IMG/VR virus record: IMGVR_UViG_3300044633_000899
Coordinates: 87,306-151,305 of that record
Direction: 5' to 3' (one strand)
Source: a virus
DNA length: 64,000 nt
In this document: one piece after another, positions 1-8,033 of the stretch
How positions within the stretch are numbered: position 1 is the first letter of the stretch
Layout: each line of letters starts with the position of its first letter
Program-made: the position numbers and the translations under genes
Notes under the pieces: model-generated
Told to the model about the DNA's origin: nothing
The model's database searches: none
Seen by the model: only the letters and a program-made list of their open reading frames with translations

Positions 1-2
1 TA

Positions 3-50
3 TCAAATGAAGATGAATTATTAATTAAACAAATAACAGATAAATTATGA
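3..50 (+). CDS. C-terminal end of an upstream gene (partial)
   Basis: An open frame enters from the left edge and stops at TGA 48-50, giving about 15 residues ending KQITDKL. The stop overlaps the ATG of the next gene as ATGA, the same coupling used by the following genes, so this is probably the tail of a real gene. Nothing can be said about function. Confidence 0.5.
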   Translation, partial: SNEDELLIKQITDKL

Positions 51-289
51 AAAACGCAGCTAAAGAGATTATTTATGGTGTCTGTGATAAGACAAACAAA
101 AATGATTCGTATTTTGGGTTCTTTAAAAATCTTGAAGACGCACAAAAAGAAATATTAATACAAGCAAATAGATTAAAGGAAGATCTTGGGATTATGGATA
201 TCACCATTAAAAATGATAGAGCATTTAAAACAATAGATGAGCGAGAAGAAGAGTTATTAATTGTTATACACCAATACGTTTTAAGATGA
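47..289 (+). CDS. Hypothetical protein, 80 aa
   Basis: I do not recognise this protein. It is a small soluble protein with mixed charge, overlapping by ATGA both the frame before it and the gene after it (286). It looks like one cistron of a translationally coupled run of small early-type phage genes. No signal peptide, membrane segment or metal-binding motif is visible. Confidence 0.7.
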   Translation: MKNAAKEIIYGVCDKTNKNDSYFGFFKNLEDAQKEILIQANRLKEDLGIMDITIKNDRAFKTIDEREEELLIVIHQYVLR

Positions 290-483
290 AAGTAAATTAT
301 ATTGAATTTATCTCCAAAAATATATTTTGGTACTCACTTATGGTGTTTTTCAATAAATCATTTAACCCAACTGACTGGTGGATGTATCAATATTTTTGGG
401 GTGGGGCCTTGTTTGTTATATTTGAATTTTTTATATTTAGTTCAAGTCTAAAAGAAATTAATACTGAAGAAAATGGGAATTAA
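286..483 (+). CDS. Small membrane protein, 65 aa
   Basis: The protein has one clear hydrophobic aromatic segment at about residues 36-52 (GGALFVIFEFFIF) and a second weaker hydrophobic stretch near residues 13-22, so one or two membrane passes are likely. It overlaps the previous gene by ATGA and the next gene by 11 bp, which places it in the same coupled operon. Family not recognised. Confidence 0.65.
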   Translation: MKVNYIEFISKNIFWYSLMVFFNKSFNPTDWWMYQYFWGGALFVIFEFFIFSSSLKEINTEENGN

Positions 484-1480
484 AAAATTAAAAAAAGAAA
501 ATGATTTCTTAAATATATCAATAATTGATATGTTAGGAAAGTTAGATACTAGTAAAACTAAAAAATACACACAATTTTTAGTTAAGATGGTAAACAAAGA
601 TCGTAAAAATTTTGATGACGATCTTCTCCCAGACATATCAGGTCGTGAAAGTAGTCCTTTAACACAAACTTTACCACGGGATTCATACACTAATAATATG
701 ATTAGAAATTTTCTTGACTATACTATCCAATATGAAAACTCAAAAATTTTTGTTGAATTTACAAAATTAATGGAAAAGGGTTTAGTTGACGAAAATGATA
801 TTAGTAAGTATGACTCTTGGGATATGTTACACGAACAAACTTTTAAGGCAAAAAACCGAGAGATTTTAAAAAACTCAAAAAAAGTAATTCATACAATATA
901 TGAAGATGATGATTATTTAATTTTCAAACCACTAACATATTTAACATCGGTAACATATGGATACCAAACAAAGTGGTGTACAGCAATGATTGATAATCCA
1001 AATTATTTTTATAACCATTCTCTTGGTGTTTTGATTTATTTGATTGACAAAAAAAATACGAAAAAATTTGCCTTCCATAAATCAATTAGTTACCCTGGGC
1101 ATTACTTTGTAGACTCACCAGATTCTGAAATGATTAAAACATATAATGAAAGTGATAAACAAATTGATACTTTTCAAACGGGGTTACCATATGACATTAT
1201 AAAAATTGTTAGTGATAATATTTCTGACGAAGGTAATTATAAATTATTTTCTGAGGATGAGTTAACAGAAATGAGGAAACATACTCAAATACCTGGAGAA
1301 AATATACGCAGAGGATTGAAAGTAGTTTCTAATAGACCTTTAGATCGTTATTTTGGTGATGAAGTACAATATGATGATGATGAATCAGTACCAGTACCAA
1401 TGTCAGCACAAATTTCCTATGATGAATCACTAGTACCATTATCAGAACAATTTCCTTATTTGGATGATGAATTACCTTAA
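473..1480 (+). CDS. Phage protein with WCT-motif domain, 335 aa
   Basis: The central part (about residues 140-215) carries the pattern TKWCTA, then a Tyr/His stretch, then GVLIYLIDKK and KKFAFH. This pattern recurs in many uncharacterised phage proteins as a compact domain around a WC[TI] motif; a related version (CQWCI) is in the protein at 10116. The C-terminal 40 residues are acidic and Pro/Ser-rich, including two similar segments (DESVPVPMSAQ and DESLVPLSEQ). The catalytic or structural role of this domain family is not known to me. The start overlaps the preceding gene and lies in the same operon. Confidence 0.75.
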   Translation: MGIKKLKKENDFLNISIIDMLGKLDTSKTKKYTQFLVKMVNKDRKNFDDDLLPDISGRESSPLTQTLPRDSYTNNMIRNFLDYTIQYENSKIFVEFTKLMEKGLVDENDISKYDSWDMLHEQTFKAKNREILKNSKKVIHTIYEDDDYLIFKPLTYLTSVTYGYQTKWCTAMIDNPNYFYNHSLGVLIYLIDKKNTKKFAFHKSISYPGHYFVDSPDSEMIKTYNESDKQIDTFQTGLPYDIIKIVSDNISDEGNYKLFSEDELTEMRKHTQIPGENIRRGLKVVSNRPLDRYFGDEVQYDDDESVPVPMSAQISYDESLVPLSEQFPYLDDELP

Positions 1481-1486
1481 AATTAA

Positions 1487-1522
1487 TTGACATAGAAAAA
1501 ACTGAAATGTACGTTAGATTTG
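1487..1522 (+). promoter_or_regulatory. Host-type promoter for the AAA+ ATPase gene
   Basis: TTGACA at 1487-1492 is followed by TAGATTTG at 1515-1522. This matches the Bacteroidetes sigma-ABfr layout (TTTG/TTG near -33, TAnnTTTG near -7). It sits in the 84-bp gap before the ATPase gene. Confidence 0.6.
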
Positions 1523-1564
1523 CGGCAACGATTAAAGAATGATTAGAAATTAAAAATATTTAAT

Positions 1565-2506
1565 ATGAACAATAAAAAATTACAAAAAATAACCGATGCT
1601 CTTAATGATAATCTTGTTGACGAAACAATACAAGATTTAGACTCGCCTTCTTGTTGGAGTAGTTTAAAGAACGATGAATACGCACCAGCATACTCAACGA
1701 TTGAACAAGTACCGGCTGGTATTTATGAGGTCGCTTGGAATTCCTCATTATCCAATTACACATTAAAAAAACAACCATTTAAAACAGATGAGTTGTATCA
1801 GTTACCATCACCAGAAATTATTGATATTTTAACAGATATTGATAATTTCTGGGAACGACAACATAAGTATAAACAATATGGTTTTATACATAAACGAGGT
1901 ATTTTAATGTATGGTGATCCTGGATGTGGTAAATCGGGTATAATCCAATTAATATTACAAAAATTAATTGAAAGAAACGGTATCGTAATAAACATCAAAG
2001 ATCAAGAAGACATTGAAATGTTCTCATCATTTATTGGTACATTTCGTAAAGTTGAACCAAATAGATTTATTGTTGTAATATTGGAAGATATTGATTCAAT
2101 CGCGGGAGAATATACACATCAAACGTCAAGATTGTTAAATATATTGGATGGTGTAAAACAAATTGAAGGTGTTGTATATATCGCAACGACAAATTATCCA
2201 GAGAAACTCCAGGAAAGGATTACAAATAGACCTTCTCGTTTTGATAGACGATACAAAGTTGAATTACCAAACTCAGAAATTAGACGTGCTTACATTAAGT
2301 ATAAGTTAACCAATAACGATATTGAGGGTATCAATATTGAAGAGTGGGTTGAAAAAACTGAAGGGATGTCATTATCACATCTAAAAGAAGTTATCATTTC
2401 TGTTATAGTTATGGGCCGAACATTTGAGGAAACAATTGGTAATTTAGAAGAATTATCAGAACGACCAAGAATTAAAGGATCTGGAAATGTTGGTTTTGGA
2501 AAATAA
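1565..2506 (+). CDS. AAA+ ATPase, 313 aa
   Basis: A single AAA+ module. Walker A is GDPGCGKSG (about residues 117-125), Walker B is VVILEDIDS (170-178), sensor 1 is ATTN (207-210), and an arginine-finger region RPSRFDR lies at 222-228. This set resembles the FtsH/BCS1/RuBisCO-activase side of the superfamily. There is no protease or helicase domain, and the N-terminal 100 residues are unlike anything I recognise. Such stand-alone AAA+ proteins occur in many large phages, where substrate and partner are usually unknown; a remodelling or chaperone role is inferred only from the fold. It has its own host-type promoter and is followed by a pair of palindromes. Confidence 0.9.
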   Translation: MNNKKLQKITDALNDNLVDETIQDLDSPSCWSSLKNDEYAPAYSTIEQVPAGIYEVAWNSSLSNYTLKKQPFKTDELYQLPSPEIIDILTDIDNFWERQHKYKQYGFIHKRGILMYGDPGCGKSGIIQLILQKLIERNGIVINIKDQEDIEMFSSFIGTFRKVEPNRFIVVILEDIDSIAGEYTHQTSRLLNILDGVKQIEGVVYIATTNYPEKLQERITNRPSRFDRRYKVELPNSEIRRAYIKYKLTNNDIEGINIEEWVEKTEGMSLSHLKEVIISVIVMGRTFEETIGNLEELSERPRIKGSGNVGFGK

Positions 2507-2549
2507 GTCTGGAGACTTATAATCGTGAAAAATAAGTCTGGAGACTTAT
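2503..2549 (+). repeat. Tandem pair of identical 18-bp palindromes
   Basis: Two copies of ATAAGTCTGGAGACTTAT lie at 2503-2520 and 2532-2549. Each is an 8-bp perfect inverted repeat around GG. The first overlaps the stop codon of the AAA+ gene. There is no U-run right after the first, so they look more like protein-binding sites or RNA processing hairpins than ordinary terminators; the second is followed by an A-run. Confidence 0.85.
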
Positions 2550-2577
2550 AAAAAAAATTACTGAAAAAACAACAAAA

Positions 2578-2811
2578 ATGGAAAAGGATATTACATTAGG
2601 TCAGTTACTACGAGGTAAATCATCTGGTAAGTTTGTTAATAATAATGGTGAATATTGTACCGTGTTAAGATATTACATAGGGAACAAACAAAAATTTCAA
2701 GTAATTTTTAGTGAGAACTTATATAGTTTAGCAACAAGAGCTGTGATTAATTCAACATCCGAAAAAAAAATAATTAAATTATTGACGACTGAAAACTTTA
2801 TGTTAGTATAA
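2578..2811 (+). CDS. Hypothetical protein, 77 aa
   Basis: Small basic protein starting just after the palindrome pair. No motif recognised. The ATG directly follows an A-rich stretch, as is usual for Bacteroidetes-type initiation without Shine-Dalgarno. It probably reads on from the AAA+ transcript. Confidence 0.65.
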   Translation: MEKDITLGQLLRGKSSGKFVNNNGEYCTVLRYYIGNKQKFQVIFSENLYSLATRAVINSTSEKKIIKLLTTENFMLV

Positions 2812-2835
2812 GTTATTAACTTTTTTGAAAAAAAA

Positions 2836-2866
2836 TAGGATAATTAAAAAACTATATATACATTCG
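2836..2866 (+). promoter_or_regulatory. Probable host-type promoter
   Basis: The sequence TACATTCG at 2859-2866 fits the TAnnTTTG -7 box with one change, in an AT-rich gap 27 bp before the next start codon. The -33 element is weak. Confidence 0.4.
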
Positions 2867-2892
2867 TGAAATAAATTTTAAAACAATATATT

Positions 2893-3189
2893 ATGACTTC
2901 AAAATTTTATTCAAACAACAACAAAGGATTCCAAATGACATTTGGGAATGGTTGGTCAATTAGTGTTCAATTTGGTTATGGTAATTATTGTCAAAATAAT
3001 CACCACCCAATGGGTTTTTATTTCAGTAAAAATCAAGATACAACCACATCAGAAGATGCTGAAATTGCAATTTGGGATAAAGATGGGAATTGGTACAATT
3101 TCGGAAATGACACTGTTAAAGGTTATTGTTCGGCAGATGATGTTGCTGGATGGATAAATAAAGTTTCTAACTTCACACAAGTAATTTAA
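2893..3189 (+). CDS. Conserved phage-type hypothetical protein, 98 aa
   Basis: Aromatic- and glycine-rich protein with the pattern NGWSISVQFGYGNYC near residues 19-33 and AIWDKDGNWYNF near 60-71. It looks like a small beta-rich domain, and similar sequences with NGW..SVQ.G.GNYC occur in many phages without known function. It opens a new transcription unit preceded by a host-type -7 box and continues into the coupled genes downstream. Confidence 0.75.
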   Translation: MTSKFYSNNNKGFQMTFGNGWSISVQFGYGNYCQNNHHPMGFYFSKNQDTTTSEDAEIAIWDKDGNWYNFGNDTVKGYCSADDVAGWINKVSNFTQVI

Positions 3190-3203
3190 GAAAAACAATA
3201 AAT

Positions 3204-3368
3204 ATGGGAATAAGTCAAATTATAATGTTAGTATTATTAGGTATAAATCTATTATTAGGTGCAAACGAACACGGAAAAGAAAAAACAGGTAATCACAATT
3301 TTTGGTTATCAGCAATTAGTGTTGGTTTGTATTTAACACTTTTAATAACCGGGGGATTTTTTAAATGA
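3204..3368 (+). CDS. Small two-helix membrane protein, 54 aa
   Basis: A short frame from ATG 3204 to TGA 3366-3368 encodes two hydrophobic segments (SQIIMLVLLGINLLLG and FWLSAISVGLYLTLLITGG) separated by a short charged loop. Its stop overlaps the ATG of the next gene as ATGA, which supports it being translated. Family not recognised. Confidence 0.65.
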   Translation: MGISQIIMLVLLGINLLLGANEHGKEKTGNHNFWLSAISVGLYLTLLITGGFFK

Positions 3369-3550
3369 AAACTTATAAAAAAGTAATATGGGAATGTTTA
3401 TCTTGTAACAAACAACACGAATCATATTCACATAAAAGATGGGATATGCAAGTTTGTGAATGTGGTAAATCTGGTTATGATCTGGAAGAATTTTATTCAA
3501 GAACAATGGGTGAAATAAAAATTATTAAAGAAGAAGAATATCAAAAATGA
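3365..3550 (+). CDS. Small zinc-ribbon protein, 61 aa
   Basis: Two cysteine pairs, CLSC (about residues 11-14) and CECG (about 31-34), with a His/Arg-rich linker form a likely zinc ribbon. The rest is short and charged. It overlaps both neighbours by ATGA, so it is coupled to the membrane protein before it and the HAD-like protein after it. Nucleic-acid binding is possible but not shown. Confidence 0.7.
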   Translation: MKTYKKVIWECLSCNKQHESYSHKRWDMQVCECGKSGYDLEEFYSRTMGEIKIIKEEEYQK

Positions 3551-3957
3551 GACATCACGCAAATTTCTACACAAATAGACTAGTAACTGAGTGGTTAAAA
3601 AATGATAAAATCATAATTGCTTGTGATCTTGATGACACGATTATACCTTACAACGAAGAGATAAAAGACAATTGTAAAATAATGGTTGACTTAATTTTAG
3701 AGTGTCAAAAAGAGGGTATTATTTTTTTAATTAACACGGCAAGAAGTGAATATCAATTACAGAAAGCAAAAGAACAAGTTGAGGAATTAGGAATTGTGGT
3801 CCACGGAATTAATAAAATGCACGAAGGTTGGGATAAACCATATGGATTAAACGGAAAATTATATGCGAATATATTTCTTGATGATCGTGGGGGATTTTGG
3901 GAATGTTATTGGACTTTATCAAATGCTTTAACTATTGTTAAACAAAATAAAAATTAA
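3547..3957 (+). CDS. HAD-superfamily phosphatase-like protein, 136 aa
   Basis: Motif I is CDLDDTI (about residues 25-31), with the nucleophile and acid Asp as DxD. Motif II is LINTAR near residue 59, and the acidic motif IV is FLDDRGG near residue 118. Length fits a minimal cap-less HAD domain. Phage HAD proteins include 5'-nucleotidases and polynucleotide 3'-phosphatases; the substrate here is not readable from sequence. It overlaps the preceding zinc-ribbon gene by ATGA. Confidence 0.8.
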   Translation: MRHHANFYTNRLVTEWLKNDKIIIACDLDDTIIPYNEEIKDNCKIMVDLILECQKEGIIFLINTARSEYQLQKAKEQVEELGIVVHGINKMHEGWDKPYGLNGKLYANIFLDDRGGFWECYWTLSNALTIVKQNKN

Positions 3958-3967
3958 AAACATTATA

Positions 3968-4213
3968 ATGGATTTTAGACTTTTAATTGTAACTATTTGT
4001 GTTATTATAATTTCAACACTTGGTGTGATACACTGGCAAATTAAAGAAAGTGAGATTTGTGATGAATTAGTCATATTAAATGATGGGTCACAATTTGGAG
4101 CAACTTATGTTGGAACAAGTGATAATGGTTTATGTTACATAAAACAATGTAATGGGGAAATAATTGAGATACCAACAGCACACATTAAAATTATTAAACA
4201 TATTGAAAAATGA
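3968..4213 (+). CDS. Membrane-anchored small protein, 81 aa
   Basis: An N-terminal hydrophobic segment (LLIVTICVIIISTLGVI, residues 4-20) anchors a small domain rich in beta strands. I chose ATG 3968, which puts the anchor at the N-terminus; an upstream in-frame start at 3935 would overlap the HAD-like gene. The protein ends in an ATGA overlap with the next gene. Confidence 0.65.
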   Translation: MDFRLLIVTICVIIISTLGVIHWQIKESEICDELVILNDGSQFGATYVGTSDNGLCYIKQCNGEIIEIPTAHIKIIKHIEK

Positions 4214-4782
4214 GAAAAAATAATAATTATTTATCGGATCAAGAATTTGAGGATTTCCTTGAACATATTGGTGGGATTAAATCTGGATATAGAACAGATC
4301 TTGAACCGACAACAAAACGAGGTTCGGTTGGTGTTGAAAATGGATGGTTAGGAATATTACAACGTTTATTTGAAACACTAATTAAATTGGGTTGGAACAA
4401 AGAAGTTTTAAATATCAAGGAAAAATTTGGTGGTATGAGTATTTTTTTATCTGAAATACCAGAAAATTCACATAACTTTATAATTGAAGCCGAGCGACAA
4501 TCTTTTAGTGTCTGTGAAGTTTGTGGTGAACCAGGTGAACATCACAGAATAAATGGTTGGATATTTACATTATGTGATGAACATAGGGATGAAAAATTAT
4601 ATGTTGATTATGAAGGTAAAAAATATCTAAAAAAATTAAAAGAACCAGTTTTAAAGGGTGATATCTATTTCAACGCCTTAACAAATAAGATTGAAATATG
4701 TGATAAGGACAATTTTTTTGATCCTTGGTCACTAAAAGTTGTTGAGGTTTTAACAATAAACGATAGTGATAATGTAAATTAG
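4210..4782 (+). CDS. Conserved phage protein with Cys/His cluster, 190 aa
   Basis: The middle contains IKEKFGG (about residue 74), then CEVCGEPG (about 102-109) and CDEH (about 123-126), a probable zinc site. This IKEKFGG..CE.CG arrangement recurs in uncharacterised phage proteins. The C-terminal third is charged with no motif. ATGA coupling to the gene before it shows it is part of the same operon. Confidence 0.7.
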   Translation: MRKNNNYLSDQEFEDFLEHIGGIKSGYRTDLEPTTKRGSVGVENGWLGILQRLFETLIKLGWNKEVLNIKEKFGGMSIFLSEIPENSHNFIIEAERQSFSVCEVCGEPGEHHRINGWIFTLCDEHRDEKLYVDYEGKKYLKKLKEPVLKGDIYFNALTNKIEICDKDNFFDPWSLKVVEVLTINDSDNVN

Positions 4783-4923
4783 ATGTTAGGGTTGTTGTTT
4801 TTTTTCGTTGTGGTCTTTATATTTAGTTTTATATTCAAAGGAAAACGAATTACAGGTGAAACACACCCAATTTATATATTTTTTAGAAAAAAATATGGAA
4901 AAAAGAAAAAGGATACTGATTGA
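4783..4923 (+). CDS. Very small membrane protein, 46 aa
   Basis: ATG 4783 directly follows the preceding stop TAG. The product has one strongly hydrophobic N-terminal helix (LGLLFFFVVVFIFSFIF) and a very basic tail. It overlaps the start of the next gene (4895) in another frame. Short length lowers confidence, but spacing and composition fit a real small phage membrane protein. Confidence 0.55.
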   Translation: MLGLLFFFVVVFIFSFIFKGKRITGETHPIYIFFRKKYGKKKKDTD

Positions 4924-5209
4924 GAAGTTTTTAGATACACACGTTGGTTTTGATTTAATAAAAAATGAGGATGATCGTTCTATTGTTTTAACTCAAAAGA
5001 CGAAAAATAGAGAAACAGATTATTTTGTTTATAATAATGTAAATGACACATTAGTCGTCAATTATGATGTGGTTATTTTAACATTGTCCAGTGTTTTTAA
5101 TATTAAAGAAGGAATTGATGATGTTTATAATATTGTAAAAGATTGGGTTTTTACAAATTATAATATTAATGCACATACAATAATAGGGGCTATGATATGG
5201 AAAATGTAA
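4895..5209 (+). CDS. Hypothetical protein, 104 aa
   Basis: I use ATG 4895 because the upstream part of the open frame is occupied by the small membrane protein and looks non-native. The product starts MEKRKRILIEKFLDTHVG and has no recognised domain. It overlaps the next gene by 13 bp. Confidence 0.65.
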   Translation: MEKRKRILIEKFLDTHVGFDLIKNEDDRSIVLTQKTKNRETDYFVYNNVNDTLVVNYDVVILTLSSVFNIKEGIDDVYNIVKDWVFTNYNINAHTIIGAMIWKM

Positions 5210-5502
5210 TAATTAATAGTTTTAATGAACTATATAAGGGAAAAGAGTTTGTTTACGATGGTAAATACGGACGTGTATTTGGTGTTGTTGATTCTATATT
5301 TGTTTCTCAAACAATGATGTTTGACGAAAACCGTGAAAAATTATTAACTTATAAAGTTGATCATTCAGTAAAGGGAACACAGACAATGGAAAAACCAGAA
5401 TTAAAAGAGATGAAAGAATTTGTTGCAACACGTATGGAATTTCAGATACGTTCAACAAAGGGTGTATTATATGAATTTGATAAATGTTATATTATTATTT
5501 AA
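5197..5502 (+). CDS. Hypothetical protein, 101 aa
   Basis: Small soluble protein, probably beta-rich (KEFVYDGKYGRVFGVVDSIFVS), no known motif. It overlaps the upstream gene and is followed 3 bp later by the next, consistent with one operon. Confidence 0.65.
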   Translation: MENVIINSFNELYKGKEFVYDGKYGRVFGVVDSIFVSQTMMFDENREKLLTYKVDHSVKGTQTMEKPELKEMKEFVATRMEFQIRSTKGVLYEFDKCYIII

Positions 5503-5505
5503 GAT

Positions 5506-5784
5506 ATGGGAAAGAGACTTACATACCAAGAAAAGATTGATCAATCAGTAGTTGATTTAATTAACGAGATGTTTAAAATCGCTGGACATACGATTACATA
5601 TGAAGATATTAAAGACAGAAAAGATCCGTGGTTTAAAGAATATACGATGACCGAAAAACAATATGATAAATGGAAAAAATTTGGGGTTAAATATTTGATT
5701 AAAAAATTAGATATGACAGAGTTCAAAGCCCAAAAAGAAATGGCAATGTTTGGTTTGATGTATGGTCTTACATTTAGTGAATAG
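5506..5784 (+). CDS. Hypothetical protein, 92 aa
   Basis: Helical, lysine-rich protein with DPWFKEYTMTEKQYDKWKKFG near the middle, which resembles short phage proteins of unknown function. No catalytic motif is visible. Spacing to both neighbours is a few bases. Confidence 0.65.
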   Translation: MGKRLTYQEKIDQSVVDLINEMFKIAGHTITYEDIKDRKDPWFKEYTMTEKQYDKWKKFGVKYLIKKLDMTEFKAQKEMAMFGLMYGLTFSE

Positions 5785-5791
5785 TTTAATT

Positions 5792-6013
5792 ATGAAACAA
5801 CCAAAAGTAAAAATAATTGATAACAACCAAAAGGATTGTGGTGTTAGACCTATTAGATCTTCACACTGGGACAATAATGGTTTTTGTTGGGTTATAATGG
5901 TTGATTTTATGGGTGATAATAACTCAAACGAATATTTGGCGATGTATCAAGATACTGAGGGTAATTTCATAAGTTCAAATAAAAATTTAACAGGTAAAAT
6001 ACAATATGATTAG
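5792..6013 (+). CDS. Hypothetical protein, 73 aa
   Basis: ATG 5792 is preferred over an in-frame codon at 5762 inside the preceding gene. The product is small, aromatic and has an unrecognised fold (VRPIRSSHWDNNGFCWVIMV). It overlaps the next gene by 8 bp. Confidence 0.6.
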   Translation: MKQPKVKIIDNNQKDCGVRPIRSSHWDNNGFCWVIMVDFMGDNNSNEYLAMYQDTEGNFISSNKNLTGKIQYD

Positions 6014-6413
6014 TAGTATTATTGAACAATGGGAAAATAATAAATCCAAGTTAGAAAACTATTTTAGAACTACGGACCAATATGAGTATTGTGGTTACAA
6101 ACAAATCGTTGAGAAATTGTTTGAACTATGTATTACAAACGCGGACGAACATTGTGGATTTAATATTGAACGAATGATAGTTATTGATGATGGTGATTAC
6201 CAAGGAACAAAATTATTCATAATACCAAAAGATACATATCAACCATCCGTTGATGATTATATTACAACACATACGTATTACGGTAGTTGTTCTGGGTGTG
6301 ATACCTTACAATCTATTTGTGGATATGATTATGGTTTACCAACAGAAGAACAAGTTAAGTTATATATGACTTTAGCGTTACACTTGGTACAAAAACTTAG
6401 ATGGTTAGAATGA
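6006..6413 (+). CDS. Conserved phage protein, 135 aa
   Basis: Contains the pattern DDYITTHTYYGSCSGCDTLQ near residues 76-95, a Cys- and Tyr-rich signature that recurs in proteins of T4-like and other large phages, where its role is unknown. The protein is otherwise soluble and acidic. It closes the coupled early-type gene run, as the next gene has its own ATATTTAT box. Confidence 0.75.
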   Translation: MISSIIEQWENNKSKLENYFRTTDQYEYCGYKQIVEKLFELCITNADEHCGFNIERMIVIDDGDYQGTKLFIIPKDTYQPSVDDYITTHTYYGSCSGCDTLQSICGYDYGLPTEEQVKLYMTLALHLVQKLRWLE

Positions 6414-6430
6414 CAAAAGATATATAACCT

Positions 6431-6440
6431 ATATTTATAT
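6431..6440 (+). promoter_or_regulatory. ATATTTAT-type (probable late) promoter box
   Basis: ATATTTATAT ends four bases before the start codon at 6444. It is the first example in the window of the box found just upstream of about thirty genes, mainly those for proteins with shared N-terminal peptides. Confidence 0.6.
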
Positions 6441-6443
6441 GAT

Positions 6444-6821
6444 ATGGGAATGTATAACTTATCACCAGAGTTCATTAGGAGAATTGATTGGTCTAAAATT
6501 GACCAACACATCAATGATGTGATTGACTCTGAAATTAAGGTACTTAATCATACAACATCAACTAACGATCTTAAAACCTCCAAGAGTCATCTATATCATA
6601 TGATACTTAAAAAAGCCGCGGAAAATTTGGTATATACCGATGAATTTAGAAGTTTAACAGATAAACCCTGGGATTGGTATATAAAACATGTTGATACCCT
6701 AAAAGTATTTTTTAAAAACAAATATGGTAATTTAATAAGACGAAAGGTTAAAAAGGCTGTTGACACGCGATACAAATACCTTGATGATTATTATTGGGGA
6801 AAAACCACAGATATTAAGTAA
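6444..6821 (+). CDS. RRIDxSxID-family small protein, 125 aa
   Basis: The N-terminus reads FIRRIDWSKIDQHI, close to IIRRYDLSKID (15250) and LIRRIDLSTID (15602). The C-terminus is basic and aromatic. It is the first of a set of short paralogs spread through the window that share only this N-terminal motif and a helical C-terminal end. The function is unknown; expression from an ATATTTAT box and resemblance to the other leader-peptide families suggest a virion-packaged protein. Confidence 0.7.
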   Translation: MGMYNLSPEFIRRIDWSKIDQHINDVIDSEIKVLNHTTSTNDLKTSKSHLYHMILKKAAENLVYTDEFRSLTDKPWDWYIKHVDTLKVFFKNKYGNLIRRKVKKAVDTRYKYLDDYYWGKTTDIK

Positions 6822-6836
6822 TATTATTAAAAATCC

Positions 6837-6867
6837 TTGTATATTAGAGTATTAATTTATACATTTG
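6837..6867 (+). promoter_or_regulatory. Host-type promoter
   Basis: TTG at 6837-6839 and TACATTTG at 6860-6867 with 20 bp between them match the Bacteroidetes consensus. The next gene starts at 6896. Confidence 0.6.
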
Positions 6868-6895
6868 TACCATTCGGAACAAAATTATAGGTTAT

Positions 6896-7213
6896 ATGGA
6901 TAAATATGATATTGCATTACTTAGGAGATTGGTTATTATTGATGAATTGATTGATTCAAATTTAAATAGGAATAACAATAAAATAAAAATATTCTGTAAC
7001 ACAAATACTTTAACTCAGTTTATAGGATATGTGGTAGAGTATGTTAAAATTGAAATTATGAATACACATTTTAAGATACCACTTAGTATAATATTTTATG
7101 ATATCACTGATGAACATAAAGAACTTGATCTTAAAGTAACAGACTTTATAAAAAACAAATATAAGAACAAACTCAACGAATACTATCACAACGTTAATAT
7201 TGGTTTATATTAA
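6896..7213 (+). CDS. Hypothetical protein, 105 aa, possibly RR-family
   Basis: Starts MDKYDIALLRRLVIIDELID, which weakly echoes the LRR[IL]D motif of the neighbouring family. The C-terminal end (DFIKNKYKNKLNEYYH) is a basic amphipathic helix like the other members. It is preceded by a host-type promoter rather than the ATATTTAT box, which is a difference from its relatives. Confidence 0.6.
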   Translation: MDKYDIALLRRLVIIDELIDSNLNRNNNKIKIFCNTNTLTQFIGYVVEYVKIEIMNTHFKIPLSIIFYDITDEHKELDLKVTDFIKNKYKNKLNEYYHNVNIGLY

Positions 7214-7239
7214 ACCTAATTTGTTCTATATTTATAATT

Positions 7240-7755
7240 ATGAATATACAAAAATCCATAAGAAAAATATTACGGGAATATTTAGAAGAAGCAAGATTAT
7301 CTGACCTTTTACGTGTTACTGGTAATAAAAATGAATTACACAAACAGATTGAGAAAGAGATTTCAAAAGAATTTGAAATAGATAGAGAACTCCCAACACA
7401 ATTAACATTAAAAAAAAGGTATAATAATAAAAAAATAAAAGTATATTTTAATTATTATGATAATTTAAAACATAATTTAAAACAAAGAATTAAAGAAAGA
7501 ACAAGTTTCAAAAGTATTTCAGAGTTTGCCGAAATTATTACCGATGTTGTTAATTATGTTTTACCAGATGAACTTGGTGATAATATTAATCAAAATGGTA
7601 AATACGCGGTTAAGTTAATGGAAAGACAACTGACTATTATATTTTCTGTTAATTTAAACAACATCAAAGATAATCAAATACAGATTAATATCATCACAGT
7701 TTTATCAAAAACACAAATAGAAGAAAAAGATATAATACATTCTTTTATATATTAA
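7240..7755 (+). CDS. MNLQ-leader protein, 171 aa
   Basis: The N-terminus MNIQKSIRKILREYLEEA belongs to the shared leader type MNLQ..IRK.LREE, ending in the [IL]-x-E pattern. The body (residues 20-171) is a charged, probably mixed alpha/beta protein with no recognised domain. An ATATTTAT box lies at about 7227-7235. By comparison with T4 internal proteins, the leader may direct packing into the prohead and be removed; this is inference. Confidence 0.7.
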   Translation: MNIQKSIRKILREYLEEARLSDLLRVTGNKNELHKQIEKEISKEFEIDRELPTQLTLKKRYNNKKIKVYFNYYDNLKHNLKQRIKERTSFKSISEFAEIITDVVNYVLPDELGDNINQNGKYAVKLMERQLTIIFSVNLNNIKDNQIQINIITVLSKTQIEEKDIIHSFIY

Positions 7756-7778
7756 AATAGTAGTAACGAATTAATAAT

Positions 7779-8033
7779 ATGGTATTTAAAAACGAAGAGA
7801 AAGCAAAACAACTAATTGTGGAAATTGTATCAAGTGAATATGTAGACATTATTCCTGGTAAAGGGTTACATTTCAACGATGATATTGTTTATGATAAAAA
7901 CTTTTCACACATAACAAATGATGATGAATATTCATTAATTGAGGAAAAACTTAAATCAATTGTTAAGTTAATTAATGACGATCCAAATTTGGTACATAAA
8001 GATTTGGAAGACGAACTTTGGTATATGGTTTAA
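7779..8033 (+). CDS. Hypothetical protein, 84 aa
   Basis: Small acidic protein with no recognised family. Directly after its stop another frame stays open for about 30 more residues (to about 8137), so the gene could once have been longer and been cut by a frameshift. Confidence 0.55.
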   Translation: MVFKNEEKAKQLIVEIVSSEYVDIIPGKGLHFNDDIVYDKNFSHITNDDEYSLIEEKLKSIVKLINDDPNLVHKDLEDELWYMV

